Shown piece by piece: positions 1-10,936 of a DNA stretch of 64,000 nucleotides. The stretch spans positions 9,375,130-9,439,129 of the forward strand of contig OZ024898.1 of the NCBI GenBank assembly GCA_964017195.1. Direction: 5' to 3'. This stretch comes from Siderastrea radians (taxonomy: Eukaryota > Cnidaria > Anthozoa > Scleractinia > Rhizangiidae). The position numbers were made by a program, and so were the translations under genes. Positions within the stretch are counted from its first letter, which is position 1. Every line of letters begins with the position of its first letter. The notes below the pieces were generated by a model that was not told where the DNA came from, searched no databases, and worked only from the letters and a program-made list of their open reading frames with translations.

Positions 1-203
1 TGAGAAGCCTGGTTACATTACATGCGTCCTCGGCTCGTTCAAAGGTAGGGTTGCAATGTGTCGAAATAAAGCTTATTAGCTAAACAGCTTCGGTAAACCA
101 GTTAACACAAACGACTAACACTATGTTGAAATAAAGCGTAACGAATCGACTCTTGGACGGCCAAAGAGCTTTGGTAACCGGATAATACAAACACGTAACT
201 TAC

Positions 204-277
204 CTTGGGACTGACTTCAATTCCATCAATCATGATTGACGAGTCACCACACCTATCAGATGGGGGGTCGACACATC
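204..277 (-). CDS. Possible small coding exon of the minus-strand gene (tentative)
   Basis: On the minus strand a strong donor (AAG|GTAAGT) lies at 203/204 and a plausible acceptor (GTCAGCAG|GATGTG) at 277/278. They enclose 74 bases that can be read with Cys, Pro and Asp residues (CVDPPSDRCGDSS). It lies downstream of the discoidin exon in the direction of transcription, so it could be a later exon of the same gene. The encoded piece is too short to assign to a domain. The second half of the discoidin domain, expected somewhere before it, was not found. Confidence 0.3.
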
Positions 278-2039
278 CTGCTGACATCATGTTCACGTGG
301 ATTGGCTCTGCGAGGAAACGAAAAAATTACCAAAATGTCTCGTCTCGTACTCAGACGTGACTCTTATGAAAATTGGTGCCTCGGGTTTCGTGCGTGTTCC
401 CAGTCCCTCTTTGCGTTCGTTCAAATGCAAACAGACTGGCTGTGGCTAAACTTCATTTCTGAGTTAACTCCCAGGTGGGGGTACGGATATCAAAGTAAAG
501 TTGTGAAAAGCAATTTCGTTCCTCACTTGGGCAATGCCAACGTCCTCTCCCTCGTGAAAGTTGTTCTCCCTTGTGAAAAAAAAAGTAAGCAGTTCAAAAA
601 CTTGGAAACACCCGCCAAAAGGGAAAGGCAATGGATCAAGAAGCTTAACATGTACGTTTTTCTTTTTAAAAACCTGGGTTGGTCGGGCGATGCGGAAGTG
701 AAACGACATATTTTATTGAGATGGCATTTCAGTTTCTTCCCCGTTTTACAGTGCCCACTGCCACTTGGGAAAGCTCTTTGTTATTGCTTTTAATAATTTC
801 TGGTTGATTTTGTTTCAGTTGGTCGCGATCGATCAATATACAAGAATTATAAGGAGGTAAATTCGATCGGGACGACACACGAACGGGGAACTTGACAGCT
901 CCGCGTCTCAAAGCTCCTACATTTCGATTGGGATTGGTCAACTGAAACAACAGAAAAGCATTGAAAGGCTGTCAAAACGATTGTCCAACATGTTGAAAAA
1001 ACCTTTGTCAAATCACGATTACTTGCAGCTCTTTAGACCATTATCGAGAAATCTCACGCGCGTTTAGGACACCTCCTTGCGATGGTAAAATCACTATTAA
1101 TGCTAACAAAGTAACACAGGTTTTCTTTTGTATAAATTTCTGCAATAACTGTGGAAGACTTGTTTTCAGTTAACAGCAAAGAGCAACAAAAACACAATCT
1201 CTGATGTTTGGCCAGAACGTAACGCATGTGCACAGCCAAAATACCTGAGGGGTACCAGCCATAGGCAGCTGTCTCGACCTTGAGAGGAGTCGTCTGCATG
1301 GCATAGCCAGGCAGGCAAGAGCAGGACTCGAAAGTCACTGCTGTCGCTTAATTAGGCTTGTCTTACCTGTGTAAGCCTCACATCCATACACCTCCACTCT
1401 CATGCACGCGTGACCATGCCACGTGATTGGCATAAAACTCACGTATCTGGTTTGCAAGGATTCCTTGAGGGCGTTTTGAACAACTATGTTACTTTCTGTG
1501 TTTCCGTCAAAAACCTAAACACGCAGAGAGGGAGAGAGATTGTCAATTTGTGGCCACAAAACTTCATATTCAAACCTAGGGGAAGAGACAACTAAAAATG
1601 TTCTCTTGTCAAGGGATAACTAAGAAGAACTTTTTTTAAGATCACTTTTGAACAAATATGATGGAAGGAACCACTAAGACAGACCTACACACCCTCTCCC
1701 TAATTGCTATAAGTAGCGGTGAGTCGAGACGCAGATCATTTGATGCTAAGATGGACCAAACCAGAACAATAGACGACGAGAATGTGAAAAATCAAATGCT
1801 TAAAGAGTGCATGCCAATTTCGGGCAAAAGAGAGCATACTTTGTTCACATCTAATGAAATTTGAGAACATTCAAACTATTTGACACACAGCGAGAGTTGG
1901 AAGCTCGCAAGTTGATATCTCTTCTCTCCGGCCGACTTTCGTTTGGCGAGGGACTTAGAGACCTTTAAAACAGTGCATTGGAACGCTGACGTTAGCAAAA
2001 CTAACCTGGGTGATATTATTTTCTTTGTAAACCTCTCAC

Positions 2040-2337
2040 GTTTTTCCATCTTTACTAAAAGACAGCTGGTATGTCTTCATCCACATGTGCTCCAAGGTGC
2101 TGATACGGCCCTGAGTAGCCACGCCTGTTACCACATGGAGGTAGCCTAGATCCATCTGTAGCCACTGCCCAGTATTGTTCAATGCACACCAGGTCCCCGC
2201 GTGCACTCCCGGCCGCGCCCTGTTGTTCAACCGTCCTAAGCTGGCTTTGTACATGTCGCTTATCTGAGAGGAAGCTGACATCTTATCATCTGGGATGCGA
2301 CGGTTGTACATTCCTACTCCTAATGGCGAATTGCATT
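2040..2337 (-). CDS. F5/8 type C (discoidin) domain exon, N-terminal part
   Basis: The minus-strand translation begins ECNSPLGVG, continues IPDDKMSASSQISD, then WCALNNTGQWLQMDLG and ends SFSKDGK. This is the typical first two thirds of an F5/8C discoidin domain, a carbohydrate- or lipid-binding beta-sandwich in secreted and adhesion proteins. The acceptor is TTTGCAG|AATGC at 2337/2338 and the donor is AAAAC|GTGAGA at 2039/2040. The exon starts in phase 1, matching the phase-1 end of the EGF exon at 3,720, so both belong to one gene. The rest of the domain should lie on a further exon below 2,040; I did not find a convincing one. The domain call is firm; the exon borders come from splice consensus only. 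Confidence 0.85.
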
Positions 2338-2879
2338 CTGCAAACGAAGTAAGACATGCATCCGTTATCCTAGTGGCTCGTGTTACCACTTTCTTGTGGA
2401 ACTGTTTATATTATTCCATACAAGGTCACGCTTAGGCGTGACGTGTGACCATTCTAAGAGAACTTAAACTTCGAGCACTCTCTTTCTTCTCCTAATATTG
2501 TTTTGCGCGAAAAGAGTCCGAGAAGATCCACAGGCCAGCTGCGAGCAGTGAAGCCGCGAGTCGCGAGTAGTGCGGGCGCCCTACTCCAACCCCCAGTCTT
2601 TTAAAATACTCGTTTTACCCTTGAATGGCATAATTTGCACATTTTTGCTCTCGCGTAGGATCTGAAGCAAAATGACGGTGCATATACTTTCCCGTGGTAA
2701 TGGTTCTTTTGAAGTCTTTCCAATATCAGAATGAACTCTGACAACTGAGAACGAAAGAGCTTCCTAAGGCTAATAACTTAAACGCGAGCCAATTCAAGGA
2801 CCAAAAGAGAGACTGGTACTGTATACAGGCTCTATTACCTGGCATTGCGTCCCACGTGATCGAAACTGGATCGTATACC

Positions 2880-3135
2880 GACTCAAAGTCCAAGCTACAC
2901 CAACTACGGCAATACACCAATCTACGCCAACTACACCAAACTACAGCAACTACACCAAACTACACCAAACTAGACCAACTACAGGAACTACAGCACACTA
3001 TAGCAACCACACCAACTACATTAAACTACACCAACAACAACAACTACACCAAATACACAAACCTATATAGCAAACAACAGCACACTACACCAAACTACAC
3101 CTACTGCAGCAACTACACCAAGCTACACCAACTTC
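2880..3135. repeat. Minisatellite of AACTACACC-like units
   Basis: About 250 bases of imperfect 9- to 15-base units (AACTACACC, AACTACAGC) in an intron of the minus-strand gene. It runs directly into the tetranucleotide array. The open frame across it is a consequence of the repeat. Confidence 0.85.
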
Positions 3136-3147
3136 AGAAAATACAGC

Positions 3148-3181
3148 CACCAATTAATCAATCAATCAATCAATCTATCAG

Positions 3182-3221
<40 letters not shown>

Positions 3222-3582
3222 CCAACCAACCAGCCAACCAACCAGCCAACCAACCAACCAGCCAACCAACCAACCAGCCAGCCAACTAACCAACCAACCA
3301 ACCAACCAACCAACCAACCAACCAACCATCCAACCAACCAACCAACCAACCAACCAACCAGCCAACTAACCAACCAACCAACCAACCATCCAACCAACCA
3401 ACCAAACAACCAACCAACCAGCCAACTAACCAACCAACCAACCAACCAACCAACCAATCAACCAATCAACCAGCCAGCCAGCCAGCCAGCCGCTAACCAA
3501 CCAACCAACCAACCAACCTACCAACCGAACAGCTAAATAAATAAATAAATAAATTAATTAATTAATTAATTAATTAATAATG
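3148..3582. repeat. Compound tetranucleotide microsatellite (ATCA)n-(CCAA)n-(AATA)n-(TTAA)n
   Basis: About 430 bases of tetranucleotide repeat that changes unit along its length: ATCA, then ACCA/GCCA, then AATA, then ATTA. It is open in both orientations (NQPT and VGWL repeats) because a 4-base unit lacking stops is open over 12 bases. No gene is inferred. A shorter relative, (TCAA)n, lies at 3,951-4,030. Confidence 0.95.
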
Positions 3583-3719
3583 TCAACTAAAGAATTTCAA
3601 AATCTGTGAAACGAAAATGGTGATAACATGAATTCCAATGAATATTGTACTGAAATCATCTTACGGAAACAAAAACACAGCGGTCTCTAGCATTACAAGG
3701 GCAATAACAAAAGTGTTAC

Positions 3720-3842
3720 CTGTACAGTTTGCTCCATCCCCAATAAAACCTTTCTTGCAGGTACAATTGTGTCCTCCCTTGGTGTTGTTACACACGGCAT
3801 GATCACTACAATTATGTGTTCCTGTTGCACATTCGTCGATAT
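3720..3842 (-). CDS. Calcium-binding EGF-like domain exon
   Basis: A 123-base phase-1 exon reading DIDECATGTHNCSDHAVC then NNTKGGHNCTCKKGFIGDG. The DxDEC start is the calcium-binding signature, and six cysteines follow in the EGF spacing. The acceptor is TTTTTCAG|ATATCG and the donor is ACAG|GTAACA. The same length and phase as the exon at 4,272 is the usual arrangement for duplicated cbEGF exons. In the gene it lies between another cbEGF and the discoidin domain. Confidence 0.9.
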
Positions 3843-3950
3843 CTGAAAAACAGTTTTAAAGAGACAAAGCTTGAGACGACTTGAAAGTTTAAAGCTAGTT
3901 AAAAATTCGCGACGAATTTGTGCTTATAAGGCAAAATTTTACCTGTACAG

Positions 3951-4030
3951 TCAATCAATCAATCAATCAATCAGTCAATCAATCAAACAATCAATCAATC
4001 ATTCAGTCATTCACTCAGTCAATCAATCAC
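3951..4030. repeat. (TCAA)n microsatellite
   Basis: Imperfect TCAA tetranucleotide repeat in an intron. The SINQSI open frame over it is a repeat artefact. Confidence 0.9.
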
Positions 4031-4271
4031 GCAAAGATACACAATCAAGCAGCTCTTAATGCTGTAAGATAAATAAAAGATTTAAGAGTGGTGGCTGTGG
4101 CGTTTTTGTCAGGCTAATTGTTTCATTGTTTTATAGCCAAGGGGACTAAGCTAAGGAAGATGAAGAAGGTTTTGTCTTCATAAGAGTTTCCTTTTACACT
4201 CATTTTCACTTTGTTTGAATCATTTTAATGTATACTACCACAATAAGCAAGACAGGGCTGTTCATGCTCAC

Positions 4272-4394
4272 CTTCACAAGTGAATCTGTTACCCCTGAAT
4301 CCTTGTTTGCATATGCAAGTAAAGGATCCGTTAGTGTTATTGCACACTGCATCCACACTGCAGTTGTGAATGTTTGATGCACATTCGTTGATAT
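4272..4394 (-). CDS. Calcium-binding EGF-like domain exon
   Basis: A 123-base phase-1 exon reading DINECASNIHNCSVDAVC then NNTNGSFTCICKQGFRGN. It has the DxNEC calcium-binding start, an N-x-F/Y beta-hydroxylation-type stretch and EGF cysteines. The acceptor is TTTTAG|ATATCA and the donor is GAAG|GTGAGC. It is the upstream neighbour of the near-identical cbEGF exon at 3,720 and probably arose by exon duplication. Confidence 0.9.
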
Positions 4395-4919
4395 CTAAAA
4401 TTAAAATAAAGAAGGTGAAGAGGATAAAAAAGCTTGAGGCAAATCGAATTCTAGATGGAAACTAGATGAAATACGGTATTCTAAATTAAAAGGGTCTTCA
4501 AGTCGTTCTCACTCAGAAATAAAATTCTGGATCCTCCGGAAGTCAGAACCCGGGGGGAGGGTTCTTCCAAAAATTTGGGTGGGGTGTGCAGCGCACTTCT
4601 TGAAACCGAGTTGCCCTATTTCTGACCAAACTGTGTGATTTCTTCTACCCTATTTCAGATTGTCTCAGAATAAGAGATCCTTCTTCAGACCTGCTCTATA
4701 CTGGTTCGGTTTGCAAAAACATGCGAGAACGGCTTTAAATTCTCATTGTCAACCTAAACGCACTTCTCAGAGTTAATTAACAATAGTAATAATAAAGTAC
4801 CTTGATATAAAAACCATACCCAATTCCAGACCAGTTCGCACAAACCTTACTCTATTTCAGACCAAAATGGACAAGATCGATGCCTTTTCCAGAACAAAAC
4901 GGCTCGAAAAACATCCGCT
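4395..4919. other. Intronic stretch, no gene seen
   Basis: About 520 bases between the cbEGF exon and the Penelope-like element. It contains CTATTTCAGACC-like short repeats near 4,615-4,860, but no domain-coding exon that I can support. Confidence 0.5.
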
Positions 4920-4975
4920 AGTTAAATAATAAAGTGTTTATCGTTTGTCTTACGATGTAGTCACTTGAGATGTAG

Positions 4976-5019
4976 ATTGCGAAGTTTCGACTGCTTACTG
5001 CTAGTCTTCATCAGGCGAT
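4976..5019 (-). ncRNA. Degenerate hammerhead ribozyme in the left arm
   Basis: Read on the minus strand: CTGATGA, stem II GACT/AGTC, then GAAA. The cleavage segment is CTTC instead of CGTC, and stem I has a mismatch (ATCGC against GCAAT). The core bases survive but self-cleavage is doubtful. It is the inverted partner of the intact motif at 5,902-5,945. Confidence 0.65.
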
Positions 5020-5154
5020 GAGGTCGACTGGTTGCGCGTCACCATATGAAACACAATGGTCGGCTGTGATTGGTTCGTTTCCATCCTCATTGTTCCGCTG
5101 TGAAGTTATTTCCCGAGATGTCCGATTTGAAGTTGTTCCCTCGGCGGTTCGCTG

Positions 5155-5910
5155 ATGTACCGGTCTCCTGTTGTGTTTCTTGAATTTGTTTCTAACGGTT
5201 ATCCCTCCTTCTTCGTGCAGAAGCTCACCAGGACAAGAAAAGCAGCCCCCAGGGTAGAGCCTGAGACAGGGTTTAAGTCCACCGCCGTTTTGCCGTATAT
5301 CAAAGGAGTATCAGAAGCTCTTCGCCGCTGCCTACAACAACAAGGTATTCGCGCCGTCTTCAAGTCCGACACGACACTTAGGTCACATTTAATGCGACCA
5401 AAGGACACCGTCGATCCGGCTAAAGAAAACGGCGTAGTCTACGGGATTCCATGTGAATGTGGAAAAATCTACATTGGCGAAACAGGAAGATCTATGCAGG
5501 AGAGGCTCAAAGAGCATGACAGGGATATACGACTCGCCCGTACCCATTCCTCCACCATTTCTGAGCACGCCAATAAGACCGGCCACCACCCACTTTGGAA
5601 CGAGGTAAAGTTTTTTGATCGAGACTCACACTGGTCCGCCCGTAGTAGGGTCAAGGAAGCTATCCACATAGGACTTCACCCTGATAACATCAATAGGGAC
5701 AACGGAATTGAAATTCCTGAAGCGTGGATACTAACGATCAAGAAACACAACAGGAGACCGGTACATCAGCGAACCGCCAAGGGAACAACTTCAAATCGGA
5801 CATCTCGGGGAACAGCTTCACAGCGGAACAATGAGGATCGAAACGAACCAATCACAGCCGACCTTCGTATTTCATATGGTGACGCGCGACCAGTCGACCT
5901 CATCGCCTGA
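5155..5910 (+). pseudogene. Penelope-like ORF remnant: C-terminal GIY-YIG endonuclease
   Basis: A 251-residue open frame whose middle reads NGVVYGIPCECGKIYIGETG, then RSMQERLKEHDRDI, and later ISEHANKTGHHPLWNEVKF. This is the GIY-YIG nuclease and zinc-binding C-terminus of Penelope-like elements, which nicks target DNA for reverse transcription. The family's reverse-transcriptase domain is absent upstream, and the first about 30 codons lie in the inverted arm, so this is a remnant and not a working protein. The final about 50 codons run into the right arm and overlap the ribozyme. Confidence 0.8.
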
Positions 5911-5945
5911 TGAAGACTAGCAGTAAGCAGTCGAAACGTCGCGAT
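5902..5945 (+). ncRNA. Hammerhead ribozyme (Penelope type)
   Basis: All core parts are visible: stem I ATCGC (5,902-5,906) pairs perfectly with GCGAT (5,941-5,945); CTGATGA at 5,907-5,913; stem II GACT (5,915-5,918) with AGTC (5,929-5,932); GAAA at 5,933-5,936; then CGTC ending at the expected cleavage position after 5,940. Stem III is only about two base pairs, as reported for Penelope-like element ribozymes, which may act as dimers. Confidence 0.85.
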
Positions 5946-6002
5946 CTACAACTCAAGTGACTACATCGTGAGACAAACGATATACACTTTATTAATTAAC
6001 TG

Positions 6003-6521
6003 TATTTACCACGATGAACAATAACCACCTTTTTTACGACAACATCCGTTAGGCCCCGCAAATACATATCTAGCTTATATAGGATAGTATCTTCCGGGAC
6101 GGGGGGGTTTAATTCCCACAACCTACCAAGCGCCCGTTTCATGATGTATACGACTCAGCTATGGGGGACTGGTGGGGAAGATGGACTATTCACAACTGTG
6201 TGTTGTTTTATTTTAGAATGCAGCGCTTTCCCGCTGGTATTTTTACATATTTTACTTTAGACTTAGACTATCCCTGTAAAAATGCGTCTTTAGTATTTTC
6301 ATAGAGCGGTCGTAGTTAACTCGAAACTTGACCATCCGCGAAAGAATAATTAAAACCACAAAAAAGAAAACAATAAAGTAATCTAAAAATGCAGAATCCA
6401 CCGCAATAAAGTTTCGATTTTTTATTAAAAACAGGAAAAATCTGAGTCTGAAAAACTGTGTGGGTTTTTCCTTGGAAATAATAATAGTAATATTAAAATA
6501 ATGCTGATGATGATGATTATG

Positions 6522-6568
<47 letters not shown>

Positions 6569-7155
6569 ACACAGGGTTAACGGCGGTGTGGGAGGCTATC
6601 TTTCCTGACAGAAAGGCTCAACGATATCAACACCAAAGAAAGAAATGAAATGAAACTTCATTTACACGCTTTCCAGTTTTTCAACACATGAGCGTACATC
6701 CTGGAACGTATCCAACTTATATTAACGCAAAAATATCCATAAAATAGAATTGCATTCACACTTTACGAAAATAAATTCTCTTTCACAAATATAAGTTTGT
6801 TAAGCAACAACTGAACGCAATTTGAAATAATATTTTAAATTCAACTTATCAGTGCCAGTTACGATTAAAAAATAGACCAGTACAAGACATCTACCGTCAA
6901 TGAATAACATTATACAATAGTAACGTTATGACCAAAATTGACGTCTCTTCCCTCCTCTTCCCCCTGAACCTGAAAAGCCGAAAAAAGAAATTTCTGCGAA
7001 ATTAGAGGTAACAGTTAACAGCTGTATTAAAATTTATGAACATGGCAGCCCCGACAGTAAGTAATGACCTTGCATTTATTTAGTAGTTAGGCCTCGGTCT
7101 TGTCCTGAGAGGGAATAAGCAAAGATGGAGCAAATTTGGAATACTCCTTTTTTAC
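6003..7155. other. Intronic stretch with (ATA)n repeat, no gene seen
   Basis: AT-rich intron of the minus-strand gene between the Penelope-like element and the EGF exon at 7,156. It holds an (ATA)n microsatellite at about 6,523-6,565 and a poly-G tract near 6,103. No coding exon is supported. Confidence 0.6.
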
Positions 7156-7270
7156 CTTGCATACAGTGTGCAAACATAAAACCAGGAGGGCACACACAAC
7201 GGTATCCTTTGTCTGTAAATCCAGATTGGCAAGTACCTCCGTTTGCGCAACGTGCATCGTCACAAGCACT
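7156..7270 (-). CDS. EGF-like domain exon
   Basis: A 115-base exon reading SACDDARCANGGTCQSG then FTDKGYRCVCPPGF, with six cysteines in EGF spacing and no calcium-binding start. The acceptor is ATAAAG|AGTGC (phase 0, matching the PAN exon end) and the donor is CAAG|GTAAAA (phase 1, matching the cbEGF exon at 4,272). It links the PAN domain to the cbEGF pair. Confidence 0.85.
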
Positions 7271-7340
7271 CTTTATAGAGAAAGAGAAAACAGAAAATTA
7301 AAACTAAGCCACTCAGAACTATACATCTTGTGAACAAGAA

Positions 7341-7379
7341 ATGGTTGGAAGAGCAACTGAGGAAGAAGAAGAAGAGGAA

Positions 7380-7414
<35 letters not shown>

Positions 7415-7431
7415 AGAAAGAAGAAGAAGAA

Positions 7432-7478
<47 letters not shown>

Positions 7479-7521
7479 AGAAGAAGAAGAAGAAGGAGGA
7501 GAAGGAGGAGGAGGAGGAGAC
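7341..7521. repeat. (GAA)n/(GGA)n microsatellite
   Basis: About 180 bases of GAA and GGA trinucleotides in the intron next to the PAN exon. Poly-E, poly-R/K and poly-F/L open frames in all phases are artefacts. Confidence 0.95.
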
Positions 7522-7536
7522 TTTTGACTTAATTAC

Positions 7537-7799
7537 ATCTGCTCCATGGTAATAGTAACCCCCTGTGTCCATGAAGTCATCATCATGCCCTCGATGAGTT
7601 GCATTGTTTAATTCACATCTGTACGTTCCCCCTGCAATGGCCTGGCTGTTAAAATTAACACTGACGCAGTTGTTTTCTTGGTAACAAAGCAGTTCGCAGG
7701 CATCCAAATCAGGCACACTGACAGTTGTAATGGTGTGGTTCACAAGACGTTTGTCAGCGAAGAAGAAAAAAGATGGAAACGCCAGTTGACGACATTCAC
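7537..7799 (-). CDS. PAN/apple domain exon
   Basis: A 263-base exon reading GECRQLAFPSF, DKRLVNHTITTVSV, DLDACELLCYQENNCVSVNF, YRCELNNATH and ending YYYHGAD. This is the PAN/apple pattern (RL..HTI, C..LC...NCVS.NF, C.LN) common in cnidarian extracellular proteins. The acceptor is TTTTTAG|GTGAAT (phase 1, joining exactly to the signal-peptide exon at 18,102) and the donor is GAT|GTAATT (phase 0). It probably binds protein or carbohydrate outside the cell. Confidence 0.87.
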
Positions 7800-10504
7800 C
7801 TAAAAAGTAAGATGTAATCGAAAGTTGCATTAAACCAGTTTTACATCAAGGAAGAACAGTTACTTTAGGAAAAATTGTCACTTAGCGTTTTAGCATTTAA
7901 ACAGCAACTAAATCAATTTTCAAAGTTAATCAGAGTTTTGCGTGCTCAATGGCGTACTCATGGCAAAGTGCAAAAAAAAAAATCTCGAACGGAATTCATC
8001 GAATGTTAAGTTTTCGCGTTCTCTCTTAACATCGCTTTTATCAATTTTTACTTTGCCTGCAAAAGCGGCTGCTTCCAAGTTAGTTATTTCCAGCTTGCTT
8101 TCTACACTGTCGACTGTTCCTGATGCAAGAACGGCTCTCAGAAACTGCCGTCTAAACCGTTTAGCTTTGTCAAGAAAATATGAGGCTAAAATGTTTTTTT
8201 TTTCAGACAGAATTGAAAATATTTAGACTTTTTGTACATACAGTAGACGCTTTCGTAAACAGCAAAATTTATAACCCTCTAAATATGTATTGTTTATTGG
8301 TCATCTTTTCAAAGTAAATTATCGAAGTTCTCTATTTCTGCGCATTTTAACTTTCTTTTATGCAAAGCAATAGCAGTGGCTCCTGTCGTTGTACTAATTA
8401 GGTAACTAAAAGGTCTCACAGTCTTAATTAAAAAGAGGTAAACTTTTGATGTTTATGATCAAGAATATGAATTTTTTTCGTTCTCTCCATATTTCGAAAA
8501 TATAAGTACATATTACTGTGCAAAGTTTTAAGTCAAAATTTGAACGGAAAGTCCGATTATTTTAACTAGAATATTCGAGTTCGGCTTCCCGCCATTACCC
8601 AAATCAAAAATGGCCGGGACACTAGCTTTAGAGTTGGGTCGAGTTGGCCGAAAAGGAAATGACGTAGAAGTCTTAACACAACAATACAAACATGGCTATT
8701 TTCTTATGCACTCGGAGAGGTTCGCAAGAGGCGTGGTCGGCGTCTTTTTGTTTAAGATTACGGCAGAGAAAGCATCAATGATTCGGGAATTTCCATTCAC
8801 AGTTCAACGACGAGTGGTTGCGTTGATTTTAAGTGGAAAAGCTTCGTTTGCATGCACCGTTTGCATGCAAGGAAGAACTGCAGTCCTGTTGGGCAGTCAG
8901 CTGTTTGCTCTGTGCATTTTACGTCTGAGTGTATTACTTTTGAAAGCATTTTATGAGAAAGGTACAAAGAAATACTTCAAGCAGGGATCAGTTGCAACCA
9001 TCAGGAAGAAAACTTCAACAACCATATCTGAGTTGGTCTCCGAATGGCGAATGAATATTCACTTTGTTGTTCACCAAAAGCAGAGAAGCCGAAACTTTGT
9101 CATATGGAAGAAGACTAAACAATAAATCATCGGACACACTCGTTTTGCCGTATTCTATATAACGAGCAAATATTACATTTTATTATTCAACAAATTGTCA
9201 CTATGCCCATATAAGGTAAGGAAGCCCTCAATATCTGTCATTCGTACATGACAGATATTCTGCGAAATGCGTAAATGACCATATTTGGAAGTGCACTGCA
9301 GATTTTCTTTCATTGCTTGTCTGGCGGCCATTTTGAAAAGCGAGGCAGTTTGAGCAGTGTTCTCAGGAAATTTTAACTCCCTGGAAGAAACTTTCCACGA
9401 TTAAATGCTCTCAAAAAGTCAACAAGTATTTGCTTCAGCTCACAGAGATATCCAGAGGTTGACTTGGAATTTTCACAGTGAGAACTCAACCAAGAAAATG
9501 CTATTGAGAACGAAGCAGCACACTTGCTCACGGAATTAGTTGTAAAGTTGAAAAGATTTTAATTCACAGGAAGAGGACTTATTCTCGGTAAGGTAGCAAT
9601 ATATATTTTTTTACTTTGTCTTGTAATTTCCAAACATGAGTTCGTAAATAATTCAAGTGAACGGTAGTAAGCTTTTGGCGTTTTCATTATAGAACCATAT
9701 TTTTTCTCGTTCTGAAAATGGTAGTCGATGAGAATTTGTTGAATAATAAAACAATTATCCTGCTCAATCTTGCGGAATATCCCCTGATTTAGCCAACTCG
9801 GCCTACGGCCTCGTCGGCTAAGTATCAGGTGATATTCTGCGCGATTTCGCAGGATAATTTTTAAACGTTCGGAAAAGTCGCAGACCAAGGACCACATACT
9901 GTAGCGTTTTTTTTTTCTTAGGGGGAGCTTATTATTGGAGGATTCATTATTTTGAGGTCTAAAATCGTTCGAACTACAATACAGGATACTGCAACAAATC
10001 CGTGAATGTAACAATAACAGACTCCACCCTGTATCAAAAAAAAAAGAAAAAAGAAAAAGGGAAGAGTCAGAAACAGCTGACGGACCCCAACATGACAGTC
10101 ATATGAAACAGTCGAATTTGCTGTATTATCAGAACGATTTCCCGTCTCTATGATTTGGGATATTTGTGCCGCTTCTTGTTCCATTCTTGCATTGTTAGCG
10201 GCGACTTACTCTTCGGTAGCGAGGGCCTCCAAACTGTCATTGTGTGGCGCGACTTCTGTGTGTTTGCCGACTTTTGCTAAAAAACTAGACGACAAATTCC
10301 AAGGAAAAGACATCCATATAATACAATATTTGGAGCGCTATTTTATACTCTTCGTTCCTCTCCTCTCCTTTGTTGCGGCGAAGGTTGAGACTTCTAAACC
10401 ACGAGCAAAAATCACGTGGTTTGAGATAAGACCGCTTCCATGAAACTCGCGGGCTTCTCTTTTGCAAACTAATTAAGTAATGGCCGATGGGTTTTACGTC
10501 GTTT
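7800..10504. other. Long intron 1, proximal part; no exon seen
   Basis: Part of the 10-kb first intron. The longest open frame (8,610-9,125, plus strand) resembles no family I know and lies opposite the host gene. A palindromic element is listed at 9,754-9,859. Confidence 0.5.
9754..9859. mobile_element. Palindromic MITE-like hairpin
   Basis: Imperfect inverted repeat of about 106 bases with outer arms AATTATCCTG/CAGGATAATT and a GC-rich centre CGGCCTACGGCCTCG. The centre is nearly the same as in the hairpin at 28,459-28,611, so both look like members of one fold-back family. Confidence 0.6.
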
Positions 10505-10936
10505 TCGGACAGATATTCCAGGGCCATGTAAGCATATAACGATCAAATTTATAGTGATTAACACATCATTGAATCAAGCGAACAGTTTTAAGTTTAAAAA
10601 AGTTGAAAACAAAACGAGAATTTTCATCGTACTAGCACTTTAAATTTCCATGTTATTTCTTCGTGTTCTGTTTTAATCTGATACACTCGGTAAGCATGAC
10701 TAAAAAAATAATAATAATAAAATAAATTCAAAATTGGTTTGTATTTATTTATTTACTTTTTTTGTTTTCTCTCTTGAATAAAAATGGTGGTAAGTAACTT
10801 CTGAGGAAGCGAATACCTGCTGGTAGTTTAAAACATATCGGTGTTTAAGGACGGTGCCTCCTTTTGTTACTGCGCATACGTTCTGCGCATCTCGGGATAT
10901 TCGGGTTTCTTAAGAAATTTGCCCACTAATACAACA

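Larger units (their letters stand above)
4920..6002 (+). mobile_element. Penelope-like retroelement fragment with inverted terminal arms
   Basis: A 1.08-kb element bounded by inverted arms of about 250 bases (4,920-5,180 against 5,735-6,002). The arms share AATAAAGTGT at the outer ends and CGGTACATCAGCGAACCG at the inner ends. Between them lies the 3' end of a Penelope ORF carrying a GIY-YIG nuclease. Each arm contains a hammerhead ribozyme core. Reverse-transcriptase sequence is missing, so this is a 5'-truncated copy with an inverted second terminal repeat, an arrangement known for Penelope-like elements. Confidence 0.85.

Noticed and set aside
1054..1338. 94-codon minus-strand frame, considered as the second discoidin half
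   Set aside because: Sequence does not match the domain's C-terminal pattern, and no phase-2 acceptor was found.
2856..3536. Long NQPT-repeat open frame and its VGWL counterpart on the other strand
   Set aside because: Produced by the stop-free tetranucleotide and minisatellite arrays; no conserved sequence outside the repeat.
7273..7536. Poly-F/L and poly-E/R frames next to the PAN exon
   Set aside because: GAA microsatellite read in different frames; splice donor GTAATT ends the true exon at 7,537.
8610..9125. 171-codon plus-strand frame
   Set aside because: No domain, signal or splice context; lies in an intron of the opposite-strand gene and looks like chance.
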